A stretch of 64,000 bases of DNA from positions 21,388,497-21,452,496 of the forward strand of contig NC_090759.1 of assembly GCF_036898095.1 (NCBI RefSeq), given 5' to 3'. Below are positions 33,131-43,875 of the stretch, one piece after another. Below the pieces are notes generated by a model that did not search any database, had not been told where the DNA came from, and saw only the letters and a list, made by a program, of their open reading frames with translations. A program made the position numbers and the translations under genes. Each line of letters starts with the position of its first letter. Within the stretch, counting starts at the first letter, position 1. Source of the stretch: Palaemon carinicauda. Taxonomy: Eukaryota; Arthropoda; Malacostraca; Decapoda; Palaemonidae.

Positions 33131-33269
33131 ATAGCTAATTCAAACTGTAAAAGAAGAGGCTACTCAACTTAGACGACTAAGAGGAAGCCATCATGCAAGG
33201 AATTACTCCAAAAAAGCTGAGAAAAGGCTCACTCGAAATACTGCGTACAAGTAGAAAATGCTGCGAACA

Positions 33270-33565
33270 AAGGAATGACACCATCTGGGACATATGAGGG
33301 TACCATGGGGGAAGGGGATATGTAACAGCTCCTCACTTATCCCTTCCCCTAGTTTCCTAGACTGGGTTAAGTCTGTTAGGGGTGCAGATATCTATGGTTA
33401 TCTACGGATACGTCCCTGATTATACACGATATGTTAGGATAGTCGTTCCGGGGGTTAGAACCCCGTGATACCTGATGGTGATTCTTTTGTAATATCACTC
33501 GCAGAAATATTATGCAGTAGGAAGCTGCCAAAGGGAACTTCCATCAGGACGACATGGCTCGAGGC
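33270..33565 (-). repeat. DIRS-3 terminal inverted repeat (5' side)
   Basis: Reverse complement of 27925-28210. Confidence 0.9.
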
Positions 33566-33572
33566 CAAAAAT

Positions 33573-34029
33573 TATGATAAAGTCAATAATTTGGAATAAA
33601 ACATTGTCAAATCATACCTAAGGTTTTTCTGGAAAAAAAGATTGGGCAAATAACAAACTGATGGCATTTTTTGTTCACAGCTAGTAACTAGGCAGGAATG
33701 TATCACTATAGTGTATGAGTTCAGAAGCAACCGGTTTCCAAATTGGCATTAGACCTTCAAGGTCAAATTTGAAATTTCTCCCAGAAAAAATGTAAGACCA
33801 AATTCTGGCAGATTTTCAAAATTGGAGTAGAAGGAAGAGAATAGCCTAATATTCTAAGTAAAATATGATATTCTGAACAACTAATGTTATAAAAATTTCC
33901 CCAAACATGTCTTATTGGGCCCATGCAAGATTTTACTCATATTCAGGAGTTTAAGGAATTATGTGCAGAAACTTGAAGTTTGTTTGCAAGATTATTAGGT
34001 ACTGATGCATGATATTAAGTTTAAGATGT
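33573..34029. other. intron spacer between DIRS-3 and DIRS-4, nothing recognised
   Basis: About 455 bases of AT-rich sequence separating the gag-side ends of two elements of opposite orientation. Confidence 0.5.
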
Positions 34030-34046
34030 AGGCTTTTTGGGTTCAA

Positions 34047-34349
34047 GCCATGTCGTCCTGATGGAAGGTTCCTATTGGTAGCTTTCTAAGGGATATTTGG
34101 CTACAGTGATATTCCCAGAGAATTGACCTTTAGGTCTCCAGAATTCTAACTCCTGGCGCGAATATCCTTAAAATTTCTCTTAAGGATATCGCATAAAATC
34201 AGGGGATGTATATCTTGATACGACACAGCAATCTTCACCCCGAATAGCGTTTTCGTTTCAAGGGGGAAGAGTGACGAAAACAGAAGGGGAGCTGTTATCA
34301 AGGTTACCCTTCCTCCCGTACTATTACGAGGCTCCAAGATGGCGCTCGT
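34047..34349 (+). repeat. DIRS-4 left inverted terminal repeat
   Basis: Matches 38934-39236 in reverse complement. It includes CCAAGATGGCGCTCGTTTC at about 34335-34353. Confidence 0.9.
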
Positions 34350-34429
34350 TTCTATTTCAGTAGCAATTGCGCATGGTGGTTTTTCCCTGTTTCCTAACGT
34401 TTTGATCGTTATTGTGAGGAATTATCATG

Positions 34430-35240
34430 CAATCTCTAGCTGCTTCTGCCGCTGGAAGGTTGTCGTTAGCCCTGCCCATGGCGGATAAGGAATGGAAAGA
34501 AGTCCACCTAACCTTCTCAGTAGGGAAGTTGGATGCAGATATTGCGGGACGATAGTTCAGTGAGAATCTCCCAAAACTGTCAAACTTTCTCTTGCGTAGG
34601 GAGCAAGAGACGAAGGAGAGACTGGCGGCATCCTTATCTTTACAGAACTGCATTGAGATGAGTGCAGGCCTGAGAAGCACCCCAGACATGCTCATGGTCA
34701 TGGCCAAGATGCACATGGCCACCTTAGTAAATGACTTGTACACCTTTATGAAGGCTAGGAGAGCCTGTAGGGAGTTCCTGTTTGCTGTAACGACAATAAA
34801 ACACGAACCCAGGAAACTGATATCTTCCAATATCTGGGGTAAAGTCCTCTTCCAAATGAAGTGGTCAAGGAGGTAGTTGATAGAACTGCCATGGAGAATA
34901 GGAACCTTCTCCAGAAGTGGGGCATCTCAATAAAGCGGAAGTCTTCTCCGGATGCTGGTCCCCAACCTAAGAGGAAGACCAAGAAACCCAGACTACCCTC
35001 TCGGCCTGCCCAACAACATCCCACAGTCACCATGACCGTGGTGCCCCAAGTGGTTCCTCAACCACAAACCACATTCCAAGTAATGCCTCAGCAGCTATTT
35101 GCCCAGTCACCAGCATTCAACCCTTTCGTCCCAAAGGTAGAGGCTCCCGACGGGACTCCTCAAGATACCCCTCATGAGGTAAGGGAGGACGCGTCAGGGA
35201 GGTAAACCCTCCAGACAATCGAAGCAATGAGATGCTTCAG
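34430..35240 (+). pseudogene. DIRS-4 gag, 5' truncated and frameshifted
   Basis: Starts abruptly about 80 bases inside the ITR within the middle of gag (PMADKEWKEVHLTFSVGKLD). It continues through MHMATLVNDLYTFMKARRAC and IKHEPRKLISSNIWGK (34592-34876), then in another frame to the Lys-rich tail with KRKTKKPRLPSRPAQQHPTV (34861-35205). The Cys/His N-terminus present in DIRS-2 and -6 is deleted. Confidence 0.8.
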
Positions 35241-37060
35241 GGAGGAGAGAGGTTCCAACACTTTCAGGATCATTGGACCTTCGATCCTTGGGCCCACAGC
35301 CTAATCAAGAATGGACTAGGATGGAGATGGAACAAGCTTCCACCATCATTTCCTCAATTCTTCCAACACTCCACCCCCTCATTGGAAGAATATACCCTAG
35401 AACTTTTGAGCAAACGGGGTATAAGGAGAGCAAAGTCCATCAAATTCCAGGGAAGACTGTTTTGTGTTCCCAAGAAGGACTCAGACAAACTCGGTCATTC
35501 TGGACTTGTCGCCAATCTACAAGTTCATTGAGAATAGCAAGTTCAGGATGTTAACCCTTCAGCACATAAGGACCCTGTTACCAAAAGGGGCGTACACAGT
35601 CTCAATAGACCTGGCAGATGCTTACTTGCATCTCCCAGTCAGCCGATCCCTCTCCTACCTAGGATTCAAGTTACAGAAGAAAAAGTATGTCTTCAGAGCC
35701 ATGCCCTTCGGACTAAATATAGCCCCAAGGATATTCACGAAACTTGCAGACGCAGTCGTTCGACAACTACGCCTAGAAGATGTTCAGGTAGCAGCGTACC
35801 TGGACGACTGGCTGGCGTGGGCAGTATCCAGGACGGCTTGTCTGCAAGCATCCAAGGAGGTGATCCAGTTCCTGGAACATCTAGGATTCAAGATCAACTT
35901 CAAGAAGTCTCGACTCTCTCCAGCTCAGGAGTTTCAATGGCTGGGAATCCATTGGAACTTTTAAGTCACACCATCTCTCCATTCCCCCAGGGAAGAGGAG
36001 ACAGATTGCGGGGTCTGTCAAGAGACTACTGAAATCCGACAGGATAGACAGGATATCAAGATGCCAACAGGAAAGAGTACTGGGCTCTCTCCAGTTTGCA
36101 GCAGTAACAGACCCAGTGCTAAGAGCACAGTTAAAAGATGCGTCAGGAGTCTGGAGAAGATACGCATCAAACACTCGAAGAGATCTACAAAGACCGATAC
36201 TGGCCTTACTGTGATCACTTCTCAAGCCATGGTCGAAGGTCAAGAGCCTAACGAGGACCGTGCCCTTACTACCACCTCTACCATCAGTAACCATCCATAC
36301 GGATGCCTCGACGGAAGGATGGGGAGGTCACTCTCACCAAAGGAAAGTCCAGTGTACTTGGTCTTCCCTGTTCAAGACCTTCCACATCAATATTCTGGAG
36401 GCCATGGCAGTCCTCTTGTCATTGAGAAAACACTCCCTTCGCAGATCAGCCCACATCAAGCTGATCTCGGACAGCGAAGTGATAGTGAATTGCTGAATCG
36501 ACAAGGCTCGAGATCGCCCTACATCAACCATGTCATGCTAGCCATCTTTCGTTTATCGAAAAAGAAAAGATGGCACTTATCAGCAGTCCACCTACAAGGG
36601 TTCCACAATGTGACGGCGGACGCTCTATCCAGGCTAAGGCCGATAGTGTCAGAATGGTCCCTAGACGCAGACTCTTTCTCCTTCATCTTGGAACAAGTCC
36701 CGGGACTGCAGATCGATCTCTTCGCGACGAGCGACAACAAGAAACTACCTCGATATGTAGCCCCATACGAGGACCCTCTAGCGGAGGCGACAGACGCCAT
36801 GTCCCTCGACTGGAACGAAGGGACCAGGATTTACCTGTTCCCTCCGACCAATCTCCTTCTGAAGGTCCTCAACAAGCGAGATCCTTCAAGGGAACAGCAG
36901 CTTTAGTAGCCCCCAAGTGGCCCAAGACCAACTGGTTCCCTCTGGTAATTGAACTGAAGCTGAGGCTGGTCTCTCTACCGAACCCTGTTCTATCTCAACT
37001 GGTTCAGAAGTCGACTGTCTTCGCTTCATCACAGAGAACCCAAAACCTTCATCTCATGAT
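35240..37060 (+). pseudogene. DIRS-4 reverse transcriptase-RNase H, disrupted
   Basis: The N-terminal part HFQDHWTFDPWAHSLIKNGL (35250-35310) leads to LCVPKKDSDKL, then after a frameshift to SIDLADAYLHLPVSRSLSYL, AMPFGLNIAPRIFTKLADAV and AAYLDDWLAWA (near 35790-35822). A stop ends this frame at 35964, just after QWLGIHWNF. RNase H motifs follow in other frames (TDASTEGWGGHS, INILEAMAVLLSLRKH, NVTADALSRLRPI, DLFATSDNKKLPRYVAPYED). At least four frame changes. Confidence 0.87.
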
Positions 37061-37069
37061 TTTCTCACC

Positions 37070-38032
37070 TTGGCGGTTAAGAAAAGGTTTGGGATCTCAG
37101 AAAGCAGTATCGACTTCCTAGAAGAATACAAGTTAAAGTCAACTAGAAAACAATATGCATTGTCTTGGAAGAAGTGGGTCACTTTTGTCAAAGCAAAAAA
37201 CCCAAAGGAAGTCTCAATAGACTTCTGTCTGTCCTTCTTCATCCACCTTCATGAACAAGGCCTAGCTGCCAACACGATAACGACGTGTAAGTAAGCATTG
37301 ACTAGACCTCTTCTATACGCTTTTCAAGTGGACCTGACGAACTAAATCTTTAATGAGATCCCGAAAACATGCGCTAGACTTTAACCTGCAGCACCTCCGA
37401 AGCCCATTTCATGGTCTTTGGACAAAGTCTTACATTATGCCTCAACCTTGAACAATGAAAATTGTTCTCTTAAGGATCTTACTCAAAAAGTTATTTTCCT
37501 GTTCGCTTTAGCCTCAGGGGCTAGAGTTAGTGAAATAGTAGCCCTATCAAGAGATGAGGGCCACATTCAGTTCACAGAAGTGGGAGAACTGAATCTCTTT
37601 TCTGATCCTACCTTTCTCGCCAAGAATGAGCTACCCACTAAGAGATGGGGTCCCTGGAGAATCTGCCCTCTGAAGGAAGATGTCTCTCTGTATCCAGTAG
37701 TGTCTAAAGGTCTATCTTTGAAGAAATTCAGACTTCAGGGGAGGACAGCTCTTCAAAGGAGAAACCTCAGGATCAAACTTATCCCTGAAACAACTGAGGG
37801 CGAAGCTCACCTACTTTATTCGCAGAGCGGATCCTGACAGTACACCCGCAGGTCATGATCCAAGAAAAATTGCTTCCTCACTGAACTTCTTTCTGTAAAT
37901 GGACTTTGAGTGTCTTCGCTTATATACTGGATGGAAGTCATCCAGAGTGTTTTACAAACTTTATGCGAAACAAGTGCACGAATTGAAGCATTACATGGTG
38001 GCGGCAGGTAGTGTAGTAAAACCTGTCGTCTA
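37070..38032 (+). pseudogene. DIRS-4 tyrosine recombinase, disrupted
   Basis: The N-terminal block (YALSWKKWVTFVKAKNPKEV) ends at a stop at 37292-37294. The catalytic part resumes with LDKVLHYAS and FALASGARVSEIVALSRDEG (37418-37560), then frameshifts near 37700-37830. The C-terminus carries the box as H-D-P-R-K at about 37853-37867, an in-frame stop in the SLNFF-x-MDFE segment, and GWKSSRVFYKLYAKQ with the Tyr. Several lesions, although all catalytic residues are still discernible. Confidence 0.82.
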
Positions 38033-38749
38033 GTGCTGCGATGAACAGTGAATTGATTGGGACTCTCAATTCGGGTGGAAAGGTGTTGACACCTACAGTG
38101 CAATATCTTTTTATGAGTGTCACCAAGGTGCCACTAGGACTGTTCAAATTTTCAGGTGAAGAATTATACAGATAACACTTGTGCCGTGTGTAAATACGTA
38201 GTACACAGTGTTATTATTATCCAACATTTACTGAAATTATATTGATAAATTTTCCAAATTTTTCAATTATTTTGGTGGCATTAACCTTTTCTTTCCTTTC
38301 AGGTAGAAAAACTTTATCTGTAACTGTTGCATGTATAATTCTATTTTTATTTACACTTGTTATTTACTCATTTAGCCTAAATAAAGGACTAAAAGCGTAA
38401 TTGCATCTTATTTCGCCATGTAAGTAGCAAAATAACAGATAACCAGAGTTCTTTACTTAATTTCCTAAGTAAACGTTATATTACTGGAATAAATTAAACA
38501 AATAATTCTTATTGGGACTTATATTTGTTCCTATAATATACAAACCTTGAGACTCTTTTTACTGGCCTGCACAACACTTCTCTGCAGGGGGCAGGAAGCC
38601 CTAACATTGTTCCATGATTAGAGGTAATGACGTATAACGGTATCGCCATATTTGTTAATGGCCTGTATGACCATATAAAATTGTCCCAAGGTTAGAAGGC
38701 ACTTATACAAATCCACAGATACAGTACTTTCTAGTAATTCTCTGGTACA

Positions 38750-38852
38750 CTTCCATCAGGACGAGATGGCTTGAGCCCAAAAAACGGCTTTTGAAGCGAA
38801 GCGAAAAATCTATTTTTGGGTGAGATGGCCATGTCGTCCTGATGGACTCTCC
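38750..38852 (+). repeat. DIRS-4 internal complementary region
   Basis: It contains CATCAGGACGAGATGGCTTG, AGCCCAAAAAACGG, GAAGCGAAGCGAAAAATC and TGGGTGAGATGGCCATGTCG. First half complements the left outer end (34030-34070), second half the right outer end (39215-39280). Confidence 0.92.
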
Positions 38853-38933
38853 CTCCTTTTCCATAGAAAAGGCTTAGGCTAAATCCCTCCTGAAACTACT
38901 ATATCTGTAGCACCATGCTCAATGCTACAAGGA

Positions 38934-39236
38934 ATGAGCGCCATCTTGGAGCCTCGTAATAGTACGGGAGGAAGGGTAACCTTGATAACGGCTACCCTTC
39001 TGTTTTCACCACTCTTCCCCCTCGAAACGAAAATGCTATTCGGGGTGTAGATTGCTATGTGTCGTATCAAGATATACGGCCCCTCATCTTATGCGATATC
39101 CTTAAGAGAAATTTTAAGGATATTTGCACCAGGAGTTAGAATTCTGGAGACCTAAAGGTCAATTCTCTAGGAATATCACTGTAGCCAAATATCCCTTAGA
39201 AAGCTACCAATAGGAACCTTCCATCAGGACGACATG
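38934..39236 (-). repeat. DIRS-4 right inverted terminal repeat
   Basis: Reverse complement of 34047-34349. Confidence 0.9.
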
Positions 39237-39299
39237 GCCATCTCACCCAAAAGTAGATTTTTTGCTTCGCTTCAAAATCCATTTTTCAATATTTAACTT

Positions 39300-39460
39300 A
39301 GCCGGTGATTATATAAGCTGCAACTCTGTTGCTCGACAGAAAACTCTACGTTAAAAATCCGCCAGCGATCGCTATGCAGGTAGGGGGTGTACTTCAACAG
39401 CGCCATCTGTCGTACAGGTACTCAGTACTCAATGTAAACAAAGAACTCAATTTTCTCTCT
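39300..39460 (+). repeat. DIRS-5 left inverted terminal repeat
   Basis: Reverse complement of 45452-45612, for example GCAACTCTGTTGCTCGACAG, AATCCGCCAGCGATCGCTAT and CAACAGCGCCATCTGTCGT. The arms are nearly identical over 150 bases, closer than in DIRS-1. Confidence 0.93.
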
Positions 39461-40600
39461 GTCGGGCTACCGGCAAGACCTACTAATTCGCTGTTGCTAA
39501 CTGGATTTGTTTTCACAACTATTGGTGAAGTACACTATTCTAGTTTTGAGCTTTCGCTATGCAGGTGTTTTATCTTCATCTCAAAACTTGAACTCGTTTT
39601 GGATAGATTTAATTATGGTGACAAAGAGAGTATGGACTTTCTTTCACTTTTAAATGGCCGACCCTTCCCTTAGACGAAAGTGTGTTTAGGCTTTTAGTAA
39701 TTATCTTATCACGTTATAGATTTTCCTCTATATATTTTATATCTCTCCGCCTTTATTAGGCCTCTTCGATTAACTTTCCATTTTTTTATAAACATATAAA
39801 ATAAATTTTAATGCTTTGTTTATATAGACCTTTCCTGAGAGTAGGCGGTCCTAACTTGGAAACCGAAGTTAATCAACATTGAGCCCTTTATATCGTCTTT
39901 AGCTTTTAAAGGATTTAAAACTTTTTAAATGTAATATTTTATGAAAGAATTTCTTTGATAGTCTTCGTACTGTTTTCAAAGATGAACTAACGTTTAGTTT
40001 TTTTATGCTACGCAGTTGTTGACGTTCAGGACGTTCAACTGCGCTCTATCGTTACGATAGAGAGAGAGTGTATCACGGTTTCACTTTGCAGTAAGAGTAA
40101 ATCGATTCTGACGTTTTGTTCATTCTTTCTTAGCTTTAATGTTTTAAATTCTAATTTAAAGGAACTTTTTATTTGAAAAACCTTTCAGTTTTTTCCTTTA
40201 GTCAAATAACATGTTTTTTTGACGATATATAATTGGGCTCTTAGGTGCGAAATCAAGAGAGAAAGAGAGAGAGAGATAGAGACGGAGGGAGAGAGAGGAG
40301 AGAAAACGTTCCGTTCAAGCGGGTAACGTTGTTCTCATGTTACTCTCGTCCCTAGTCTCTGTACGGGGAGGAAGGATAAAACGTTTTTAGGTTTTTATTC
40401 TCGTCCCCAGGCTATGTGCGGTGAGAGATTGAAAACGTAGTTATATGAACTAGTGTTTAGTCTCTTTCCCAGCCACTGATTTTTCTTTTTATCTTAAAAT
40501 ATGTTTTCTGTTTTTTGCTGGTATTATGAGCTTGCATTATACGACTATTTTCGCAATTACTACCTTTTAATGAAGGGTAGAATTGCGTGTTTCAGGTAGA
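39461..40600 (+). other. DIRS-5 leader
   Basis: AT-rich sequence between the ITR and the gag-like region. Contains a GA-rich patch (40255-40310). A 22-base palindrome-like GTTGACGTTCAGGACGTTCA with flanks at about 40014-40040 recurs at about 42494-42520 inside the gag-like region. Confidence 0.5.
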
Positions 40601-42850
40601 AATAAGTGCAAAACAGAAAATTGAAGTGATAAAGTGATATGCGTAAAGTGTTACAGTGTTGCGTCCGAGGCGCAAAGTGTTACAGTGTTGCGTCCGAGGG
40701 TTCGTCTGTTCGTGCCTGTCGTTCACCTAGTCCGGGACCTCTTGCAAGCTCCCAAGCCCAGGGGAGAAGTAATGTCAAAAGACTTATGGGTTCGAGAGGC
40801 CTTGACAACGAACAGACGTTTTCCCTCTATGGTATCGGGTGTTTCTTACCAAGATCTCCCCTACCATAAGACGAGAGAGACGTTGTTTCTCCTCGCTATC
40901 CGTAGGCTTTTCGCATAAGAAACCTGTCACAAGGTTTCGAAGCCCTTAAGCGAAAGTCAGTCCTTTCAGGACAGGTCCAGCGTCCTGGTTACAGCCATTA
41001 GGACAGCTCTGACCCTATGCAGTCATCGGATAACTGCTCGCCGCCTAACAAAAGCGTAACACAGACTCCGAAAGTCTTTTTTTGTAGCCAAAGTGTTGCG
41101 GTCACAGACGTTACCCTCGTCTATTACCACAACCATTTCCGTTGATCCTTAAGGGGTTGTATGGCAAACATGCAGTATATGCTTGCCTCCCTTATGGAAG
41201 ACTATTCTGCCGATTAGTCCGTTGAGTCTAGCCGTTTATCTCATCGATATCCTGGCTTTCAGCCAACCTAACGTTCCTTTGTGCTTACTGTTGACGTTGG
41301 CGTAGCTTAGTCACGTCAGTCAGGTTGTTTAGAACCACACTCGATGCGGTCTCGTGTGGTTTTTCAGCCGCATTTGGACGTTAGGCCACTGGCTGATGCT
41401 CCTGTTGACGTTTAGATGTTCACTAACAATCGGAGTTGACTTGTTTTGACGCTGTGCGTCAACCTCCGCATTCTAGAGTTGTTTTGACTGCTCAGTCTAG
41501 GCAGTCAAAGCAGTCTCGAGTGGACGCTGTACGTCCTCACGCACCTGTTGTGGTTGACAGTTCAGTTGTTGACAGTTCACAGACTGTCAAGCAGTTACAT
41601 GACGTTGCGTTCTGGTCCGCTACTAATGCACCAGTGAGAGACTCGGCTTTTATCGGACAAGGTTCCTGTAGATGAGGAAGTTGCTGTTCTCCCTCCTACT
41701 GATATTCCCTTGAGGACTCTGTCAGATGGAGAGGAGCCTTAAGCTGCTTAGCCTCCTATGGACTTTAATTAAATCATGATGATTTTTTTTAAGGATCTTC
41801 GTCCGGATCTTGTAACTGCTGCTCCTCGTTCGCCTAAACGTCAGAGTTTACACTAGGCCTAGCTACTTCGAAGCCGTTGTTTTTAAGGTAGTGCTCTCTC
41901 GCTCTCCTAGAGAGCGTTACGTTGGCTAGGCAACTGGTTTTTCACCAGCAGGAGTTTGGGGGATACAGCCTTTGCTTTCCCTTTTTTTAAACTGGTTTAT
42001 AGAGCGAGAGTCTGATATGACACGAGAGAAGTTCTCGGCTTGGGAGTTCATGCCTCTGCCCAGATAGACTTCTCAATTCTGGTAGACTCTCCCTGGCGCC
42101 TAGCCAGGAGACGCTCCAAGTTGTTTACAGGTCAACTTCTCAGCTGTTGTCGAGCCTTTGAAGTTTTGCTGTACTATTATGTCACGCATAACAAGGCTTT
42201 CAGGGATGGTAAACGGTTCCGCCTCAGTCGCTAACCCCTTCTGTTGCCACACCTGCTCCCGTAGACCCTAAATGGGCTTTGCTGCAAGACATGCAGTCCA
42301 AGCTTGCGTCCTTGATAGAGGACTTAAATGCGGAGAAGAACCTTCTGGCCAACAACCTTCCAACCGGTCGGTTGTGCGCCCTGTTGACGCTGAGGTAGCC
42401 TACTCGCGTCTGCCAGTTGAAGTGGTTCCTCCACCGATGCGACCCAGTGTGGGTTGCCAGCCGCACGTTGACGTTAAGCGACGCTCGGAGGTGGTTGTTG
42501 ACGTTCAGGACGTTCAACAACCAGCAGAGATGACTTGTTGTGACGCAGTGCGTCAACCTCAGCAACCCGGTAGGGTGTTGACTGCACAACCCAGACGGTC
42601 TAGACAGTTTCGGGTTGACGCTGTGCTTCCTCGCGCACCCATGGTTGTTGACAGTTCACAGACTGTGCAGCAGTTCCATGATATTGCGTCCGGCTCCGTC
42701 ACGCATCCACCAGTGCGACCGGATTCAGCGAGTCAGACGTTGCCCACTCCGTTGCCGTTTCCTCATCAGTTTCGGATGAGGAACCCTCTGATGAGGACGT
42801 TGCTGAACAAGACGATCAGCCCCCAGCCCTGCTATCCATCCAGAAGATGC
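40600..42850 (+). pseudogene. DIRS-5 gag-like region, frameshifted, with internal repeat
   Basis: A Pro/Ser/Val-rich region in multiple frames. Two related segments lie about 1.1 kb apart: 41161-41640 and 42280-42720. Each holds a helical part (ALLQDMQSKLASLIEDL in the second, NMQYMLASLMED in the first) and a later block (VLTAQ-x-R-x-S followed by VDAV-x-P-x-AP and VVDSSQTV). A 29-bp unit is also duplicated at 40645-40702. Position upstream of the RNase H makes this gag, but the family's Cys/His motif was not identified. Confidence 0.6.
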
Positions 42851-43874
42851 TGAAGAAGGAACGCTGCTCAGTCAGGCTGTGGATGAGTCTGGTAGGGACG
42901 CTGTCATCCGTGGATCAATTTGTGTCACTAGGAAGACTACACCTCCGTCCTCTTCTATACCATCTAGCTTTTCACTGGAAAAAGGACAAGACGCTAGAAG
43001 CGGTCTCGATCCCGGTTTCCGAAAAGATAGAGTCTTGTCTGACTTGGTGAAAGGACTATATCAACCTAAGAGAGGGTCTTCCCTTACTGTTCAGACTCCC
43101 AACCACGTTCTCTTCTCGGACGCATCGGACGTAGGCTGGGGTGCGACATTAGACGGTCGGGAATGCTCGGGAATATGGAACTCGAGTCAAAGGACAATGC
43201 ATTTCAACTGCAAGGAGCTACTGGCAGTACGTCTGGCCTGGAAAAGCTTCAGGTCTCTCCTTAAAGGCAAAGTGGTGGAGGTGAACTCGGACAACACCAC
43301 GGCTTTGGCGTACATCTCCAAGCAAGGAGGGACCTACTCTCTGAAATTGTACGAGATCGCAAGGGACCTCCTCACCTGGTCAAAAGGTCTAGACATATCA
43401 CTAGTAACGAGGTTCATCCAAGGCAACTTGAATGTCATGGCAGATTGTCTCAGTCGGAAGGGACAAATAATTCCAACAGAATGGACCCTCCACAAGGATG
43501 TATGCAAGAGACTTTGGGCCACCTGGGGCCAGCCAACCATAGATCTCTTCGCAACCTCGATGACCAAGAGGCTCCCAATATTTTGCTCACCAATCCCGGA
43601 CCCAGCAGCAGTTCATATAGATGCCTTTCTCCTAGATTGGTCACGTCTAGATCTATATGCATTCCCTCCGTTTAAGATTGTCAACAAGGTACTGCAGAAG
43701 TTCGCCTCTCACGAAGGGACAAGGTTGACGCTAGTTGCTTCCCTCTGGCCCGCGAGAGAATGGTTCACCGTGGTACTTCGATGGCTAGTAGACGTTCCCA
43801 GAACACTTCCCCTAAGGGTGGACCTTCTACGTCCACGCTCTTCTTCAGACTATCGAAAGACTCTCGAGAGCTAG
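42847..43874 (+). pseudogene. DIRS-5 RT C-terminus and RNase H
   Basis: The + strand frame ending at 43874 has RNase H motifs LFSDASDVGWGATLDGRECS (about 43110-43170), FNCKELLAVRLAWKSF, VNSDNTTALAYISKQGG and NVMADCLSRKGQ, all four acidic positions present. The DIRS extension follows (DLFATSMTKRLPIFCSPIPD). Just upstream, in the frame at 42847-43050, is the RT thumb (VDQFVSLGRLHLRPLLYHLA). Fingers, palm and the YLDD box are absent, and gag-like sequence abuts directly, so an internal deletion removed the polymerase. Confidence 0.85.
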
Positions 43875-43875
43875 A

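Larger units (their letters stand above)
27890..33572 (-). mobile_element. DIRS-3: compact DIRS-like element, minus strand
   Basis: A 5.7-kb element with ITRs at about 27925-28210 and 33270-33565 and an ICR at 28270-28375. On the minus strand it carries gag (31830-33130), RT-RNase H (30107-31720) and recombinase (29158-30051). ICR and terminal sequence (CATCAGGACGACATGGC with CCCAAAAATAGATTTTT) relate it to DIRS-2, -4 and -6, but its ITR body differs from theirs and its leader is only about 200 bp. All ORFs are damaged or lack key residues. Confidence 0.9.
34030..39280 (+). mobile_element. DIRS-4: DIRS-like element, + strand, gag-truncated
   Basis: A 5.25-kb element with ITRs at about 34047-34349 and 38934-39236 and an ICR at 38750-38852. 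It carries a truncated gag (34430-35240), RT-RNase H (35240-37060) and recombinase (37070-38032). Its ITR sequence is close to that of DIRS-2 (same TAAGGGATATTTGGCTACAG and ACCCCGAATAGCGTTTTCG blocks). The N-terminal half of gag and the leader are missing. DIRS-5 starts immediately at its right end. Confidence 0.9.
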
